DNA of 64,000 nucleotides from Aliivibrio salmonicida LFI1238 (lineage in GTDB: Bacteria; Pseudomonadota; Gammaproteobacteria; Enterobacterales; Vibrionaceae): the NCBI RefSeq assembly GCF_000196495.1, contig NC_011312.1, forward strand, positions 62,001-126,000. Direction: 5' to 3'. Every line of letters begins with the position of its first letter. Within the stretch, counting starts at the first letter, position 1. Positions 55,758 through 64,000 of this stretch are shown piece by piece. The translations under genes were made by a program, and so were the position numbers. Below the pieces are notes generated by a model. That model ran no database searches, was not told the DNA's origin, and saw only the letters and a list, made by a program, of their open reading frames with translations.

Positions 55758-58700
55758 TTACTCTTGAATTTCTTTCCCTTCTTCAAACTCTGGTAAAGGT
55801 TTATGCTCACTTGCTAGGTAACTATAAATTACGGGTAATACGAATAACGTAAATAGAGTACCAATAGCTAAACCTGCAACAATAACAATACCAATACTAA
55901 AGCGCTGTGCAGCACCTGCACCAGTGGCATACATTAACGGGATTAAACCCGCAATCATTGCCGCTGTTGTCATTAGGATTGGACGAAGACGAACTTTTGC
56001 AGCTTCTGTTACCGCTTCAACGCGATTTTTTAGATTATGCAATTGTTCTTCTTTTGCTACTTCACAAATCAAAATACCATGTTTGGTAATCAAGCCAACG
56101 AGAGTGATTAACCCTACTTGTGAGTAGATGTTCATTGTAGCAGCGCCCCATGCGAGGGCAATCAAAGCACCACAAATAGCAAGAGGTACAGAAACCATGA
56201 TAACTAATGGATCTCGAATTGATTCAAATTGAATCGCAAGTACTAGGAAGATGATAGCCAATGCTAAACCAAATGTAGCGTATAATGCGCTACCTTCTGT
56301 CACATATTGTCGAGCTTCGCCCATATAATCATGGTTGTACCCACTTGGCAATTTGCTATTTGCAATATTTTCGAACCAAGAAATAGCATCACCCATTGCC
56401 ACACCTGGTGATGGTACAGCACCTACGGTAGCTGAATTTAGCTGATTGAAGTGAGGTAGAGATCTCGGCTCTGCAATAACATCAATCGCAATTAAGCTTC
56501 CTAATGGAACTGCTTCCCCGCTTGCTGAACGAACGTAATAATTATTCATTGATTCAGGGTTTAAGCGGAATTTACGTTCTACTTGTGGAATTACCTCGTA
56601 AGAACGACCATTGAGATCGATACGGTTTACATAGCCATCAGCCATCATCGTACTTAGCGTAATACCAATGTCTTGCATTGTCACACCGTAAGCACCCGCT
56701 TTATCTTTATCGATATTGATTTTCATTGTTGCAGAATCAAAATTCAAATCGATATCAGAATAAACAAATAGAGGGCTTCCTTTCACTTCAGTTAATACTT
56801 CCGTTGCTATTTGGAATAGACTCTCAAAGCTGTTTGGTGTCGTTATTACGAATTGAATTGGTAAACCTGAACCTGCGCCAGGCAATTCTGGCATTTGGAA
56901 TGCTGTAACAGCCATTCCTGGGACATTTTGTACTAATTTACCAACACGATCTGTTACTTCTGCTTGGCTTGCTTCTCGTTGGCTCCAAGGAACCATTGAT
57001 GCAATACCAAAGGCTTGGTTCGAGTTTGGAACACCGGTGAATACTTGAGCAAAGGCTATTTCAGGTTGATCTGAAAGAATCTTATTTACATCATTCATTG
57101 TGTTTTGTAAGTAATCTAAGTTAGCGTTAGATGTACCTGTACCCATAAGCATTACCACTCCTTTATCTTCTGAAGGAGCAAGTTCACTTGGTATGAACTT
57201 AAATAGTAATGGCAAGCTTGCAAAAACGATGACAGCAAATGCAATGATTACTGGTCGATGCTGCATTACCGAGCCAAGAATACGTTCATATTTATTCGTC
57301 ATACCATCAAGGAAATGATGAACTGTGCTTTCAAATTTGCTTGGTACTTCATTTGCTTTCAGCATTTTAGAACACATCATTGGAGATAATGTTAACGCGA
57401 CTATCCCTGAAACAAATACTGAACCTGCGAGCGTTAAAGCAAACTCTTTAAACAATGAACCCGTAATACCACCCATCATCGCGATAGGAGCATATACCGC
57501 GCCCAGCGTTAGAGTCATTGCAATTACCGGAATTGCGATTTCACGCGTACCAATAATAGCGGCCCTAAACGGGGTTTCTCCAAGCTTAACGTGCCTATCT
57601 ACGTTTTCTAATACAACGATGGCATCATCAACAACAAGCCCGATGGCCAATACCATAGCGAGAAGAGTCATTAGGTTCCATGAGAAGCCCATGACTTGCA
57701 TTACCATTGCAACACCAACAAGTGATAGAGGAATGGTGACAATAGGAATGATAACCGCTCGGAATGAGCCTAAGAATAAGGTAATAACGATAAGTACGAT
57801 GACCGCAGCTTCAACAATAGTCTTAATAACTTCATGGATAGATTCATTAATCGCAATCGTTGAATCGTACATGATGTTCATTTTGATGTTTGTTGGAAGG
57901 TTTTTCTCTAATTGAGGTAAAAGCTTCAATACATCAGCCGCAATGTTAATTGGGTTGGCACTTGGTGCGGCATTGATTGCAGTAACTACGGCTTCTTTGC
58001 CGTTTGCACTTGCACGGTATATATCATGACTCTTTTCTAAAGATACCTTAGCAATATCACTTAGGCGAACCACTTCACCATCGTCTGTTTTAATAACTAA
58101 ACGCTCAAGCTCCTCTACATTCGAGACTTGAGTATTTGCGCTACCATTATAAAGAACGAATTCACCGGTTGCTTGGCCTGCTGCTGACTGAAAGTTATTG
58201 GCATTTAATACGCTCATAACATCTGTTGCTGTCATATTTACTGCAGCCATACGTGCTGGTTCTAACCAGATACGTAATGCATATCTAATACCGCCGTATA
58301 GGTCGATTTTAGATACGCCATTAACGGTGAATAGTTGCGGGTTCACAACGCGTTCTAAATAATCGGTGATTTGACTTGAGGCAAGTTCATCACTGGTAAA
58401 GCCGATATATAACACCGCGGTAGTTGAACCTGTCGACATAGTAACCGTTGGATCTTCCGCTTCTTTTGGAAGCTGAGAACGCACCGAGTTAGTCTTGGCT
58501 AATATATCGGAGAGGGCAGCATTCGGGTCCGTATTTAATTTCATAGTAACAGTAATGGTCGATTGCCCCATTACTGATTGAGAGGTCATGAAATCAATAT
58601 TATCGGCTTGTGCTACCGCTTGCTCTAAGGGTTGAGTTATGAAACCTTGAATAAGGTCAGCACTCGCGCCGTAATAGCTTGTTGTTACCGTTACAACGGT

Positions 58701-58826
58701 ATTGGTCATTTCAGGGTATTCACGAACCTGCATTTTGAAAATAGCTTGGATACCAAGCAAAGCAATCAAAAAGCTGATCGATACCGCTAAAACTGGACGT
58801 TTAATGAAAACATCAGTAAAGCGCAT
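55758..58826 (-). CDS. vexB: RND efflux transporter, inner-membrane pump
   Basis: 1022 residues of the AcrB/HAE-1 superfamily. It begins FIKRPVLAVSISFLIALLG (TM1); two large periplasmic loops separate TM1-2 and TM7-8. The proton-relay residues are present: Asp400-Asp401 in VLAIGLVVDDAIVVLENV (TM4) and Lys915 in GLITKHGILICEV (TM10). It is a proton-driven trimer that exports bile acids, detergents and drugs with VexA and a TolC outer channel. The gene order ilvC-ubiK-vexB-vexA-vexR matches the vexRAB locus known in V. cholerae; the specific name rests on this synteny. Confidence 0.9.
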   Translation of the reverse strand: MRFTDVFIKRPVLAVSISFLIALLGIQAIFKMQVREYPEMTNTVVTVTTSYYGASADLIQGFITQPLEQAVAQADNIDFMTSQSVMGQSTITVTMKLNTDPNAALSDILAKTNSVRSQLPKEAEDPTVTMSTGSTTAVLYIGFTSDELASSQITDYLERVVNPQLFTVNGVSKIDLYGGIRYALRIWLEPARMAAVNMTATDVMSVLNANNFQSAAGQATGEFVLYNGSANTQVSNVEELERLVIKTDDGEVVRLSDIAKVSLEKSHDIYRASANGKEAVVTAINAAPSANPINIAADVLKLLPQLEKNLPTNIKMNIMYDSTIAINESIHEVIKTIVEAAVIVLIVITLFLGSFRAVIIPIVTIPLSLVGVAMVMQVMGFSWNLMTLLAMVLAIGLVVDDAIVVLENVDRHVKLGETPFRAAIIGTREIAIPVIAMTLTLGAVYAPIAMMGGITGSLFKEFALTLAGSVFVSGIVALTLSPMMCSKMLKANEVPSKFESTVHHFLDGMTNKYERILGSVMQHRPVIIAFAVIVFASLPLLFKFIPSELAPSEDKGVVMLMGTGTSNANLDYLQNTMNDVNKILSDQPEIAFAQVFTGVPNSNQAFGIASMVPWSQREASQAEVTDRVGKLVQNVPGMAVTAFQMPELPGAGSGLPIQFVITTPNSFESLFQIATEVLTEVKGSPLFVYSDIDLNFDSATMKINIDKDKAGAYGVTMQDIGITLSTMMADGYVNRIDLNGRSYEVIPQVERKFRLNPESMNNYYVRSASGEAVPLGSLIAIDVIAEPRSLPHFNQLNSATVGAVPSPGVAMGDAISWFENIANSKLPSGYNHDYMGEARQYVTEGSALYATFGLALAIIFLVLAIQFESIRDPLVIMVSVPLAICGALIALAWGAATMNIYSQVGLITLVGLITKHGILICEVAKEEQLHNLKNRVEAVTEAAKVRLRPILMTTAAMIAGLIPLMYATGAGAAQRFSIGIVIVAGLAIGTLFTLFVLPVIYSYLASEHKPLPEFEEGKEIQE

Positions 58827-58837
58827 AATTCCTCCGG

Positions 58838-59944
58838 TTACAACATTGGTGTTTCAGCAGGCGGCGTTGTTGCGTCACTTTCGACAACACGCACTTTTGC
58901 ATCGTTACTTAGACGAACTTGTCCTGATGTCACGACCATATCTCCAGGTTTAACACCATCAAGAATATGAGCAACAGCTTTAGTTCGTTCACCTACTTTT
59001 ACAACCGCTTGTTTAACACGTTTAACACCGTCAACATCAGAAACGATGTAGACATTGTCACCATATAGCGTGAATGTAATTGAGGTTTGAGGAATAACCA
59101 CTTGGTTTTCAAATGCTGGGAGAATGATTTCAGCGCGAGCAAACATACCACTACGTAGCTTACCACCATTATTTGGAATATCAGCTTGAACCTGAATTAA
59201 CCCACTTTGAATATTTACCGCTGGTTCAATTGCACTGATCGACCCTTTGAAAGTCTCAGTTGGATAAGAGTCGATGTATATATCGATGTCTTGTCCGATA
59301 TTAATGCGAGAAATATCAGTTTGAGGCACCGTAAAGCGTAAACGCATAATGCTAGTGTCTTCTAGACGGACAATATCAGTACCTGGTTGTAAGTATTGAC
59401 CAAGATAAACATTACGGATACCAATGACACCAGCAAATGGTGCTTTGATTTCACGACGCTCAATAGTCGCTTTTAGGCCTTCAATATCAGCAGCAAGAGA
59501 GAAGAAATTTGCTTCTGCTTCATCGTAAGCTTCTTTAGAGATAGACCCTTTTTTAAATAAACCTTTATAGCGTTTATATTTTGCTTCAGCAGCAGGTAGG
59601 CGTGCTTGAGAGCTTCTTAAGTTTGCTTTTTCTACTTTAGAATCAAGAGAAATAAGCAATTGGTCATCTTTTACTTGGCTACCAGAATCAAATGAAATTT
59701 TATCGATCACACCGTTTGATTCAGTGGTTAGTGTTACACCTTGGTTTGGTTCAATAAAACCAATCGCCTCGATAGTTGGAGTCCAGGTTGACGCTTTGAC
59801 TGTTTCTATCGTGACAGGAAATTCAGGTTCAGGGCGGTTTGCCATAAATTCAGCAATTTTTTGCTGTTTAAACATGTTAAAGCCAATAACACTACCAAAA
59901 ATAAGTAGTGCAAGAAGCAACATAAAGAAAGTCCACTTTTTCAT
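58838..59944 (-). CDS. vexA: RND efflux periplasmic adaptor (membrane fusion protein)
   Basis: 368 residues. The N-terminal membrane anchor (KKWTFFMLLLALLIFGSVIGF) has no lipobox cysteine, so it is a transmembrane-anchored MFP. The lipoyl half-motifs are GVIDKISFDSGSQVKDDQLLISLD and IKAPFAGVIGIRNVYLGQYL, with a helical hairpin between and beta-barrel and membrane-proximal domains after. It links VexB to the outer-membrane channel. It lies 11 bp from vexB. Confidence 0.9.
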   Translation of the reverse strand: MKKWTFFMLLLALLIFGSVIGFNMFKQQKIAEFMANRPEPEFPVTIETVKASTWTPTIEAIGFIEPNQGVTLTTESNGVIDKISFDSGSQVKDDQLLISLDSKVEKANLRSSQARLPAAEAKYKRYKGLFKKGSISKEAYDEAEANFFSLAADIEGLKATIERREIKAPFAGVIGIRNVYLGQYLQPGTDIVRLEDTSIMRLRFTVPQTDISRINIGQDIDIYIDSYPTETFKGSISAIEPAVNIQSGLIQVQADIPNNGGKLRSGMFARAEIILPAFENQVVIPQTSITFTLYGDNVYIVSDVDGVKRVKQAVVKVGERTKAVAHILDGVKPGDMVVTSGQVRLSNDAKVRVVESDATTPPAETPML

Positions 59945-59962
59945 TCTAATTAGAACTCCAAA

Positions 59963-60529
59963 TTAGTGTTTAATAATTGCATCCCAACTGGCTTCAATTG
60001 CCGAGTCGAGATCATCGTCTGTTAGTGTAAAAGTACCTTGAGCATATCTGCGAGCTAAGCAAACACTTGTCTCTAAGCTAAGGCCTGTAAGTATTTCCAC
60101 ATTGAAAGGTTTAAAAACGCCTTGCTCAAGTCCATCGACAAAGAGTTGATTTACTTGGGCAAACATTTCTTTTTCTAGTTCCCTAAATTTTACTAAATCT
60201 GTTGTAGGTAATGATTCATATTGATTGCGATTTAAAAAAGTGTTTTTTTCTGAAATAGCAAAATACCAAATGTTTAACCACATTGTACGAAAGCGAACTT
60301 TTAAAGGGTCGGTATTGCATACATTTTCTTGAATAGCACAAGCGACACGTTGAAGAATATTCAACTTAATCTCTTGGATCAGGGCTTCTTTATCATCGAA
60401 ATAGCGATAAATGGTACCAGCAGCAACGCCAGCTTGATTTGCCACTTTTTGCATTGATAGACCACGGAACCCGTCAGTTGCAAGTAATTGTTCTGCTGAC
60501 TCAAGAATGAGTCTACGTTTCTCCTTCAT
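59963..60529 (-). CDS. vexR: TetR-family repressor of the efflux operon
   Basis: 188 residues from the ATG at 60529 (MKEKRRLILESAEQLL), preceded by AAGGATT. The longer frame to 60562 would begin inside the operator palindrome and adds 11 residues foreign to the family. The TetR helix-turn-helix (VANQAGVAAGTIYRYFDDKEAL) is at about 30-51; the C-terminal domain should bind drugs or bile compounds. It is the first gene of vexR-vexA-vexB, so it likely controls its own operon. Confidence 0.9.
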   Translation of the reverse strand: MKEKRRLILESAEQLLATDGFRGLSMQKVANQAGVAAGTIYRYFDDKEALIQEIKLNILQRVACAIQENVCNTDPLKVRFRTMWLNIWYFAISEKNTFLNRNQYESLPTTDLVKFRELEKEMFAQVNQLFVDGLEQGVFKPFNVEILTGLSLETSVCLARRYAQGTFTLTDDDLDSAIEASWDAIIKH

Positions 60530-60549
60530 AAATGAATCCTTATGAAATG

Positions 60550-60563
60550 AATGAACGTTCATT
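60550..60563. promoter_or_regulatory. VexR operator (palindrome)
   Basis: A perfect 14-bp palindrome, AATGAACGTTCATT, 21 bp upstream of the vexR ATG. It resembles operators of AcrR/TtgR-like TetR repressors, so autoregulation is expected. It also lies upstream of rep (60717), but no shared control is known. Confidence 0.7.
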
Positions 60564-60716
60564 TATTATTTTAAGTGAGAATGTCCATAAAGTAATCCGT
60601 TTTTGTGTCAAGAAACGTAAAGGTCGAGAGTTTTCTTCTATGGTTTACATGGTATTCATACATAGACAGCTTTATTATAGACGCAAATATTCCATTATCG
60701 ATTTTATAGGTGATTC

Positions 60717-62732
60717 ATGAGACTTAACCCACAGCAAGATGAAGCCGTTAAGTTTGTTTCTGGGCCATGTTTAGTATTGGCAGGCGCAGGCTCAGGTAAA
60801 ACTCGTGTAATTACGAATAAAATAGCCTATCTAGTACAACAATGCGGGTATAAAGCTCGCAATATTGCTGCGGTTACCTTTACTAATAAAGCGGCGAGAG
60901 AGATGAAAGAGCGTGTTGGGCAAACGCTGAACAAACAAGAATCACGAGGGTTATTAGTATCAACATTCCATTCTCTTGGATTAGACATTATTCGTCGTGA
61001 ATATAAAATATTAGGCCTAAAGGCAGGTTTTTCTCTTTTTGATGATCAAGACCAATTAGCCTTATTAAAAGAACTGACTGAAAAACAAATTGATGGAGAC
61101 AAGGATCTACTACGTCAACTGCTTAGTTGTATTTCTAAGTGGAAGACTGACATGCTTACCCCAGATCAAGTTAAAGGCATTGTTCGCTCAGAGCAGGAGC
61201 AATTATTTGCTTTCTGTTATGAGATGTATTTAACGCAAATGAAAGCGTATAACGCATTAGATTTTGATGATTTAATCTCATTGCCGGTGTTATTGTTGAG
61301 AAATAATCAGGATGTACGTGAGCGTTGGCAGATGAAACTTCGCTATTTATTAGTGGATGAATATCAAGATACCAATACTAGCCAATATGAATTAGTAAAA
61401 TTGCTTGTTGGTGAAAGAGGTCGATTGACCGTAGTAGGAGATGATGATCAATCTATTTATTCGTGGCGTGGAGCAAAACCTCAAAACCTTATTTTATTGA
61501 GTGAAGACTACCCTAATTTGAAAGTCATTAAATTAGAGCAGAATTATCGTTCAACGAGTCGAATTTTACGTGCAGCCAACATACTGATTGCTAATAATCC
61601 TCATGCATTTGAAAAACGGTTATTTTCTGAAATCCCTGATGGTGAGCAGATAAAGATTCTGACAGCGAAAGATGATGCGCACGAAGCCGAACGAGTTGTC
61701 GGTGAGATCATTGCTCATCGTTTCCTTAATCGAACCGATTATAAAGATTACGCAGTACTTTATCGTGGGAATCATCAGTCTCGACTTATTGAAAAATCAC
61801 TAATGCAAAACCGCGTGCCTTATAAGATTTCTGGGGGGACTTCCTTTTTCTCTCGTTCAGAAATCAAAGACATCATGGCTTATCTTCGTCTTCTGACTAA
61901 CCCTGATGACGATAATGCGTTTTTGCGTGTCGTAAACACACCTCGACGTGAAATTGGCCCTGTTACTTTAGAGAAGCTAGGTACGTATGCCAACATGCGT
62001 GGAAAAAGTTTGTTTGAAGCTTGTTTTGAAATGGGGTTAGAACAAACCTTATCTGGTCGAGGGCTTGAGTCACTGCGTCGATTTGGTCATTGGGTTGTTT
62101 CTATATCAGAAAATGCTGAGCGAGGTAATACCGTAGAGGCGGTGCGATCACTAGTAAAAGACATTCACTACGAAGATTGGTTGTACGAAACATCACCTAG
62201 CGCGAAAGCTGCAGAAATGCGCATGAAAAATGTATCTGATTTATATTCTTGGATTGTGGCTGATTTAGAAGGTGATAATTATGATAAAGAAGAGAAAACA
62301 TTAAAAGAAGTCGTATTGCGCTTAACACTGCGAGATATGATGGAGCGTGGAGAAGATGAAGATGGTGCTGACCAAGTGCAGTTAATGACATTGCATGCAT
62401 CAAAAGGCTTAGAATTCCCTTATGTGTATTTGATTGGGGCAGAAGAAGGTATTTTACCGCATCAAACCAGTGTTGATGAAGACAACGTAGAAGAAGAACG
62501 TCGTTTGGCGTATGTGGGTATTACGCGAGCAAAAAAAGAGCTGACTTTTACATTGTGTAAAGAGCGTCGTCAGTATGGTGAGCTAATTCGTCCCACACCA
62601 AGCCGTTTTTTAGAAGAGCTTCCGCAAGATGATTTAGATTGGGAAATGAAAAAACCTAAGCCGACTCAAGAAGAGAGAATGGAAAAAGGGAAAAGTAATA
62701 TTGCTCATCTGCGTGCTATGTTGAAAAAATAG
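60717..62732 (+). CDS. rep: ATP-dependent DNA helicase Rep
   Basis: 671 residues, the length of Rep and shorter than UvrD. The superfamily 1A motifs are complete: Walker A GAGSGKT at 23-29, FTNKAAREMKERV (Ia), Walker B DEYQDTN at about 214-220, GDDDQSIYSWRGA (III), LEQNYRS (IV), QLMTLHASKGLEFPYV (V) and VGITRAKKEL (VI). It is a 3'-5' helicase that clears proteins ahead of the replication fork through DnaB. It is next to the vex operon and cytochrome c5, as in V. cholerae. Confidence 0.95.
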   Translation: MRLNPQQDEAVKFVSGPCLVLAGAGSGKTRVITNKIAYLVQQCGYKARNIAAVTFTNKAAREMKERVGQTLNKQESRGLLVSTFHSLGLDIIRREYKILGLKAGFSLFDDQDQLALLKELTEKQIDGDKDLLRQLLSCISKWKTDMLTPDQVKGIVRSEQEQLFAFCYEMYLTQMKAYNALDFDDLISLPVLLLRNNQDVRERWQMKLRYLLVDEYQDTNTSQYELVKLLVGERGRLTVVGDDDQSIYSWRGAKPQNLILLSEDYPNLKVIKLEQNYRSTSRILRAANILIANNPHAFEKRLFSEIPDGEQIKILTAKDDAHEAERVVGEIIAHRFLNRTDYKDYAVLYRGNHQSRLIEKSLMQNRVPYKISGGTSFFSRSEIKDIMAYLRLLTNPDDDNAFLRVVNTPRREIGPVTLEKLGTYANMRGKSLFEACFEMGLEQTLSGRGLESLRRFGHWVVSISENAERGNTVEAVRSLVKDIHYEDWLYETSPSAKAAEMRMKNVSDLYSWIVADLEGDNYDKEEKTLKEVVLRLTLRDMMERGEDEDGADQVQLMTLHASKGLEFPYVYLIGAEEGILPHQTSVDEDNVEEERRLAYVGITRAKKELTFTLCKERRQYGELIRPTPSRFLEELPQDDLDWEMKKPKPTQEERMEKGKSNIAHLRAMLKK

Positions 62733-62754
62733 CCTCTTAATTTAAAGAATAAAT

Positions 62755-62795
62755 AAAAATGCCCACATACCTGATTTGGTATTGTGGGCATTTTT
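62755..62795 (+). terminator. rep terminator (likely bidirectional)
   Basis: AAAAATGCCCACA...TGTGGGCATTTTT stem with an inner TACC / GGTA pair, between the convergent rep and cytochrome c5 genes. Confidence 0.9.
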
Positions 62796-62832
62796 GTACC
62801 AGTTAAATAAGCGGTACCTAATCTGCGGTATC

Positions 62833-63240
62833 TTACAGTCCTTTGATTAAATGGTCGATTGCAGCAACCAGCTCATCATCAGAACAATTCATACAGGTTC
62901 CACGTGCTGGCATTGCATTAAAACCGTTAATCGCATGATCTTTTAGAACATCCATACCTTTTGCGATACGAGGAGCCCAATCTGCTGCATTTTGAGTTTT
63001 TGGTGCGCCAGCTGCGCCAGTTGAGTGACATGCAATACAAAAGGTGTTGTATACCTGATCACCCGTACGAGGACCGGTTGGTTCTTCAACAACGGGTACA
63101 TCACTTGCCAAATAGACTTGGCCTACTGGTTTAATTCGCTCAGCAATTGCATCGTCAGCATTGTTTGCAGCAAAAGAGGCTGTTGAAAAAGTTAATGCAG
63201 CAACTATTGCGACGATGGTGTTACGAATTGATTTATCCAT
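62833..63240 (-). CDS. Cytochrome c5 (periplasmic monohaem cytochrome)
   Basis: 135 residues from the ATG at 63240; a GTG at 63249 with a GGGAG ribosome-binding site is an alternative. A signal peptide of about 24 residues ends ASFA-ANN. The haem site CIACH is at 68-72, the methionine ligand is Met110 (FNAMPARG), and Cys116/Cys119 (CMNC) form the disulphide seen in cytochrome c5. It is a small electron carrier for respiration. Confidence 0.92.
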   Translation of the reverse strand: MDKSIRNTIVAIVAALTFSTASFAANNADDAIAERIKPVGQVYLASDVPVVEEPTGPRTGDQVYNTFCIACHSTGAAGAPKTQNAADWAPRIAKGMDVLKDHAINGFNAMPARGTCMNCSDDELVAAIDHLIKGL

Positions 63241-63522
63241 TAAGCTCACTTTACACTCCCAGTTATTATTATTGGCTTAGCGCCATCTTTTTATTTCATT
63301 TACTAAGTAATTAGCAGCATAAGAAAAAATCGCCGCGTTAAGCTTGTGTAAACATTGAGTGATTATATCTGCTTAAATTGTTGCAATAAACCACTGAACC
63401 CCAAGAAAATGAGTATAAATACAAAGGAATTGTTTAAAAAGAGACCAAACGACAAAAAAGCAAAAAAAACACTAGACGAAGGACACCCATATCCGTATTA
63501 TTCCTCTCCGCCGATAGGGTAT
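63241..63522. other. Spacer before the tRNA cluster
   Basis: 282 bp with no convincing gene. Open frames crossing into the tRNAs are chance. No clear -35/-10 promoter for the tRNA run could be chosen, though the stretch is AT-rich. Confidence 0.4.
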
Positions 63523-63599
<77 letters not shown>

Positions 63600-63643
63600 T
63601 CCGGAATAGAAATTAAAGGCACAGAAAACGTAACAAAGTAGTG

Positions 63644-63719
63644 GTGGCTATAGCTCAGTTGGTAGAGCCCTGGATTGTGATTCCGGTGGTCGCGAGTTCG
63701 AATCTCGTTAGCCACCCCA
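63644..63719 (+). tRNA. tRNA-His (GTG), first copy
   Basis: 76 bp, starts GTGGCTA, anticodon GTG in TTGTGAT, ends CCACCCCA. The extra 5' G typical of tRNA-His is present. Confidence 0.96.
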
Positions 63720-63804
63720 TTATTTTGGTAACCAAGTTTACTTAGTAAATGAACGTTTCCAGTTTTGATTCAAGTAACATCCCAAGAATCGAAACGAAAT
63801 TTGT

Positions 63805-63881
<77 letters not shown>

Positions 63882-63923
63882 CTATTTCAATAATCGCAGT
63901 AGCGGTTATATAAAAAATTTGTG

Positions 63924-63999
63924 GTGGCTATAGCTCAGTTGGTAGAGCCCTGGATTGTGATTCCGGTGGTCGCGAGTTCGAATCTCGTTAGCCACCCCA
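63924..63999 (+). tRNA. tRNA-His (GTG), second copy
   Basis: 76 bp, identical to the first tRNA-His, with its last base 1 bp from the window edge. The cluster may continue beyond. Confidence 0.96.
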
Positions 64000-64000
64000 T

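Noticed and set aside
57325..57915. 196-codon frame antisense to vexB
   Set aside because: It is a shadow of the membrane-protein coding frame (low-complexity Thr/Ile/Ala-rich translation).

Overview
This window looks like the origin-proximal part of the large chromosome of a Vibrionaceae bacterium, most likely an Aliivibrio species. I infer this from AT-rich coding DNA, Vibrio-type rRNA genes, rrn spacers carrying Ile/Ala, Glu/Lys/Val and Glu/Lys/Ala/Val tRNAs, and the gene orders trkH-trkA-rsmB-fmt-def / lysM-dprA-smg-yrdD / purEK / tsaC-aroE-yrdB-yrdA and ilvY-ilvC-ubiK-vexBA-vexR-rep. The species name rests on memory of the families, not on a search.

Layout. (1) 1-6.65 kb is accessory DNA. 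It holds the 3' end of an unknown gene, a plasmid-type parAB pair behind an operator-rich control region, five unrecognised small genes, a small Tn3-like inverted-repeat element, and a decayed superfamily 1 helicase. (2) 6.65-11.46 kb is a scrap yard of insertion sequences. A truncated IS66-family element is fused to an internal fragment of a CdiA/filamentous-hemagglutinin exoprotein. That fragment is cut by a second, end-to-end IS66 element, which also supplies the last codons of trkH. The second element has no target-site duplication, so a rearrangement breakpoint lies here. (3) 11.4-24.6 kb is conserved core: K+ uptake (trkA, trkH), 16S rRNA m5C methylation (rsmB), initiator tRNA formylation and deformylation (fmt, def), a LysM protein, DNA uptake (dprA), smg, a zinc-finger protein, purine synthesis (purE, purK, with a PurR box), tRNA t6A synthesis (tsaC), shikimate (aroE), a damaged yrdB and a gamma-type carbonic anhydrase homologue.

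(4) 24.6-52.8 kb is a head-to-tail array of five complete rRNA operons. About 400 bp separate each 5S from the next 16S, and each operon has its own terminator and promoter. The internal spacers differ: none, Ile-Ala, Glu-Lys-Val, Glu-Lys-Ala-Val, none. The last operon ends 5S-tRNA-Thr-5S, as in E. coli rrnD. Copy 2 has three single-base deletions in 23S, and the copies are mosaics of a few shared variants.

(5) 52.8-64 kb is core again: ilvY/ilvC (branched-chain amino acids), ubiK (ubiquinone synthesis), the RND efflux operon vexR-vexA-vexB with its TetR-type operator, the Rep helicase, cytochrome c5, and a tRNA cluster Arg-His-Pro-His that runs to the window edge.

No CRISPR array and no clear new defence or metabolic system were seen. 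The least explained parts are the parAB-associated small genes, the Tn3-like mini-element and the altered rRNA copy.
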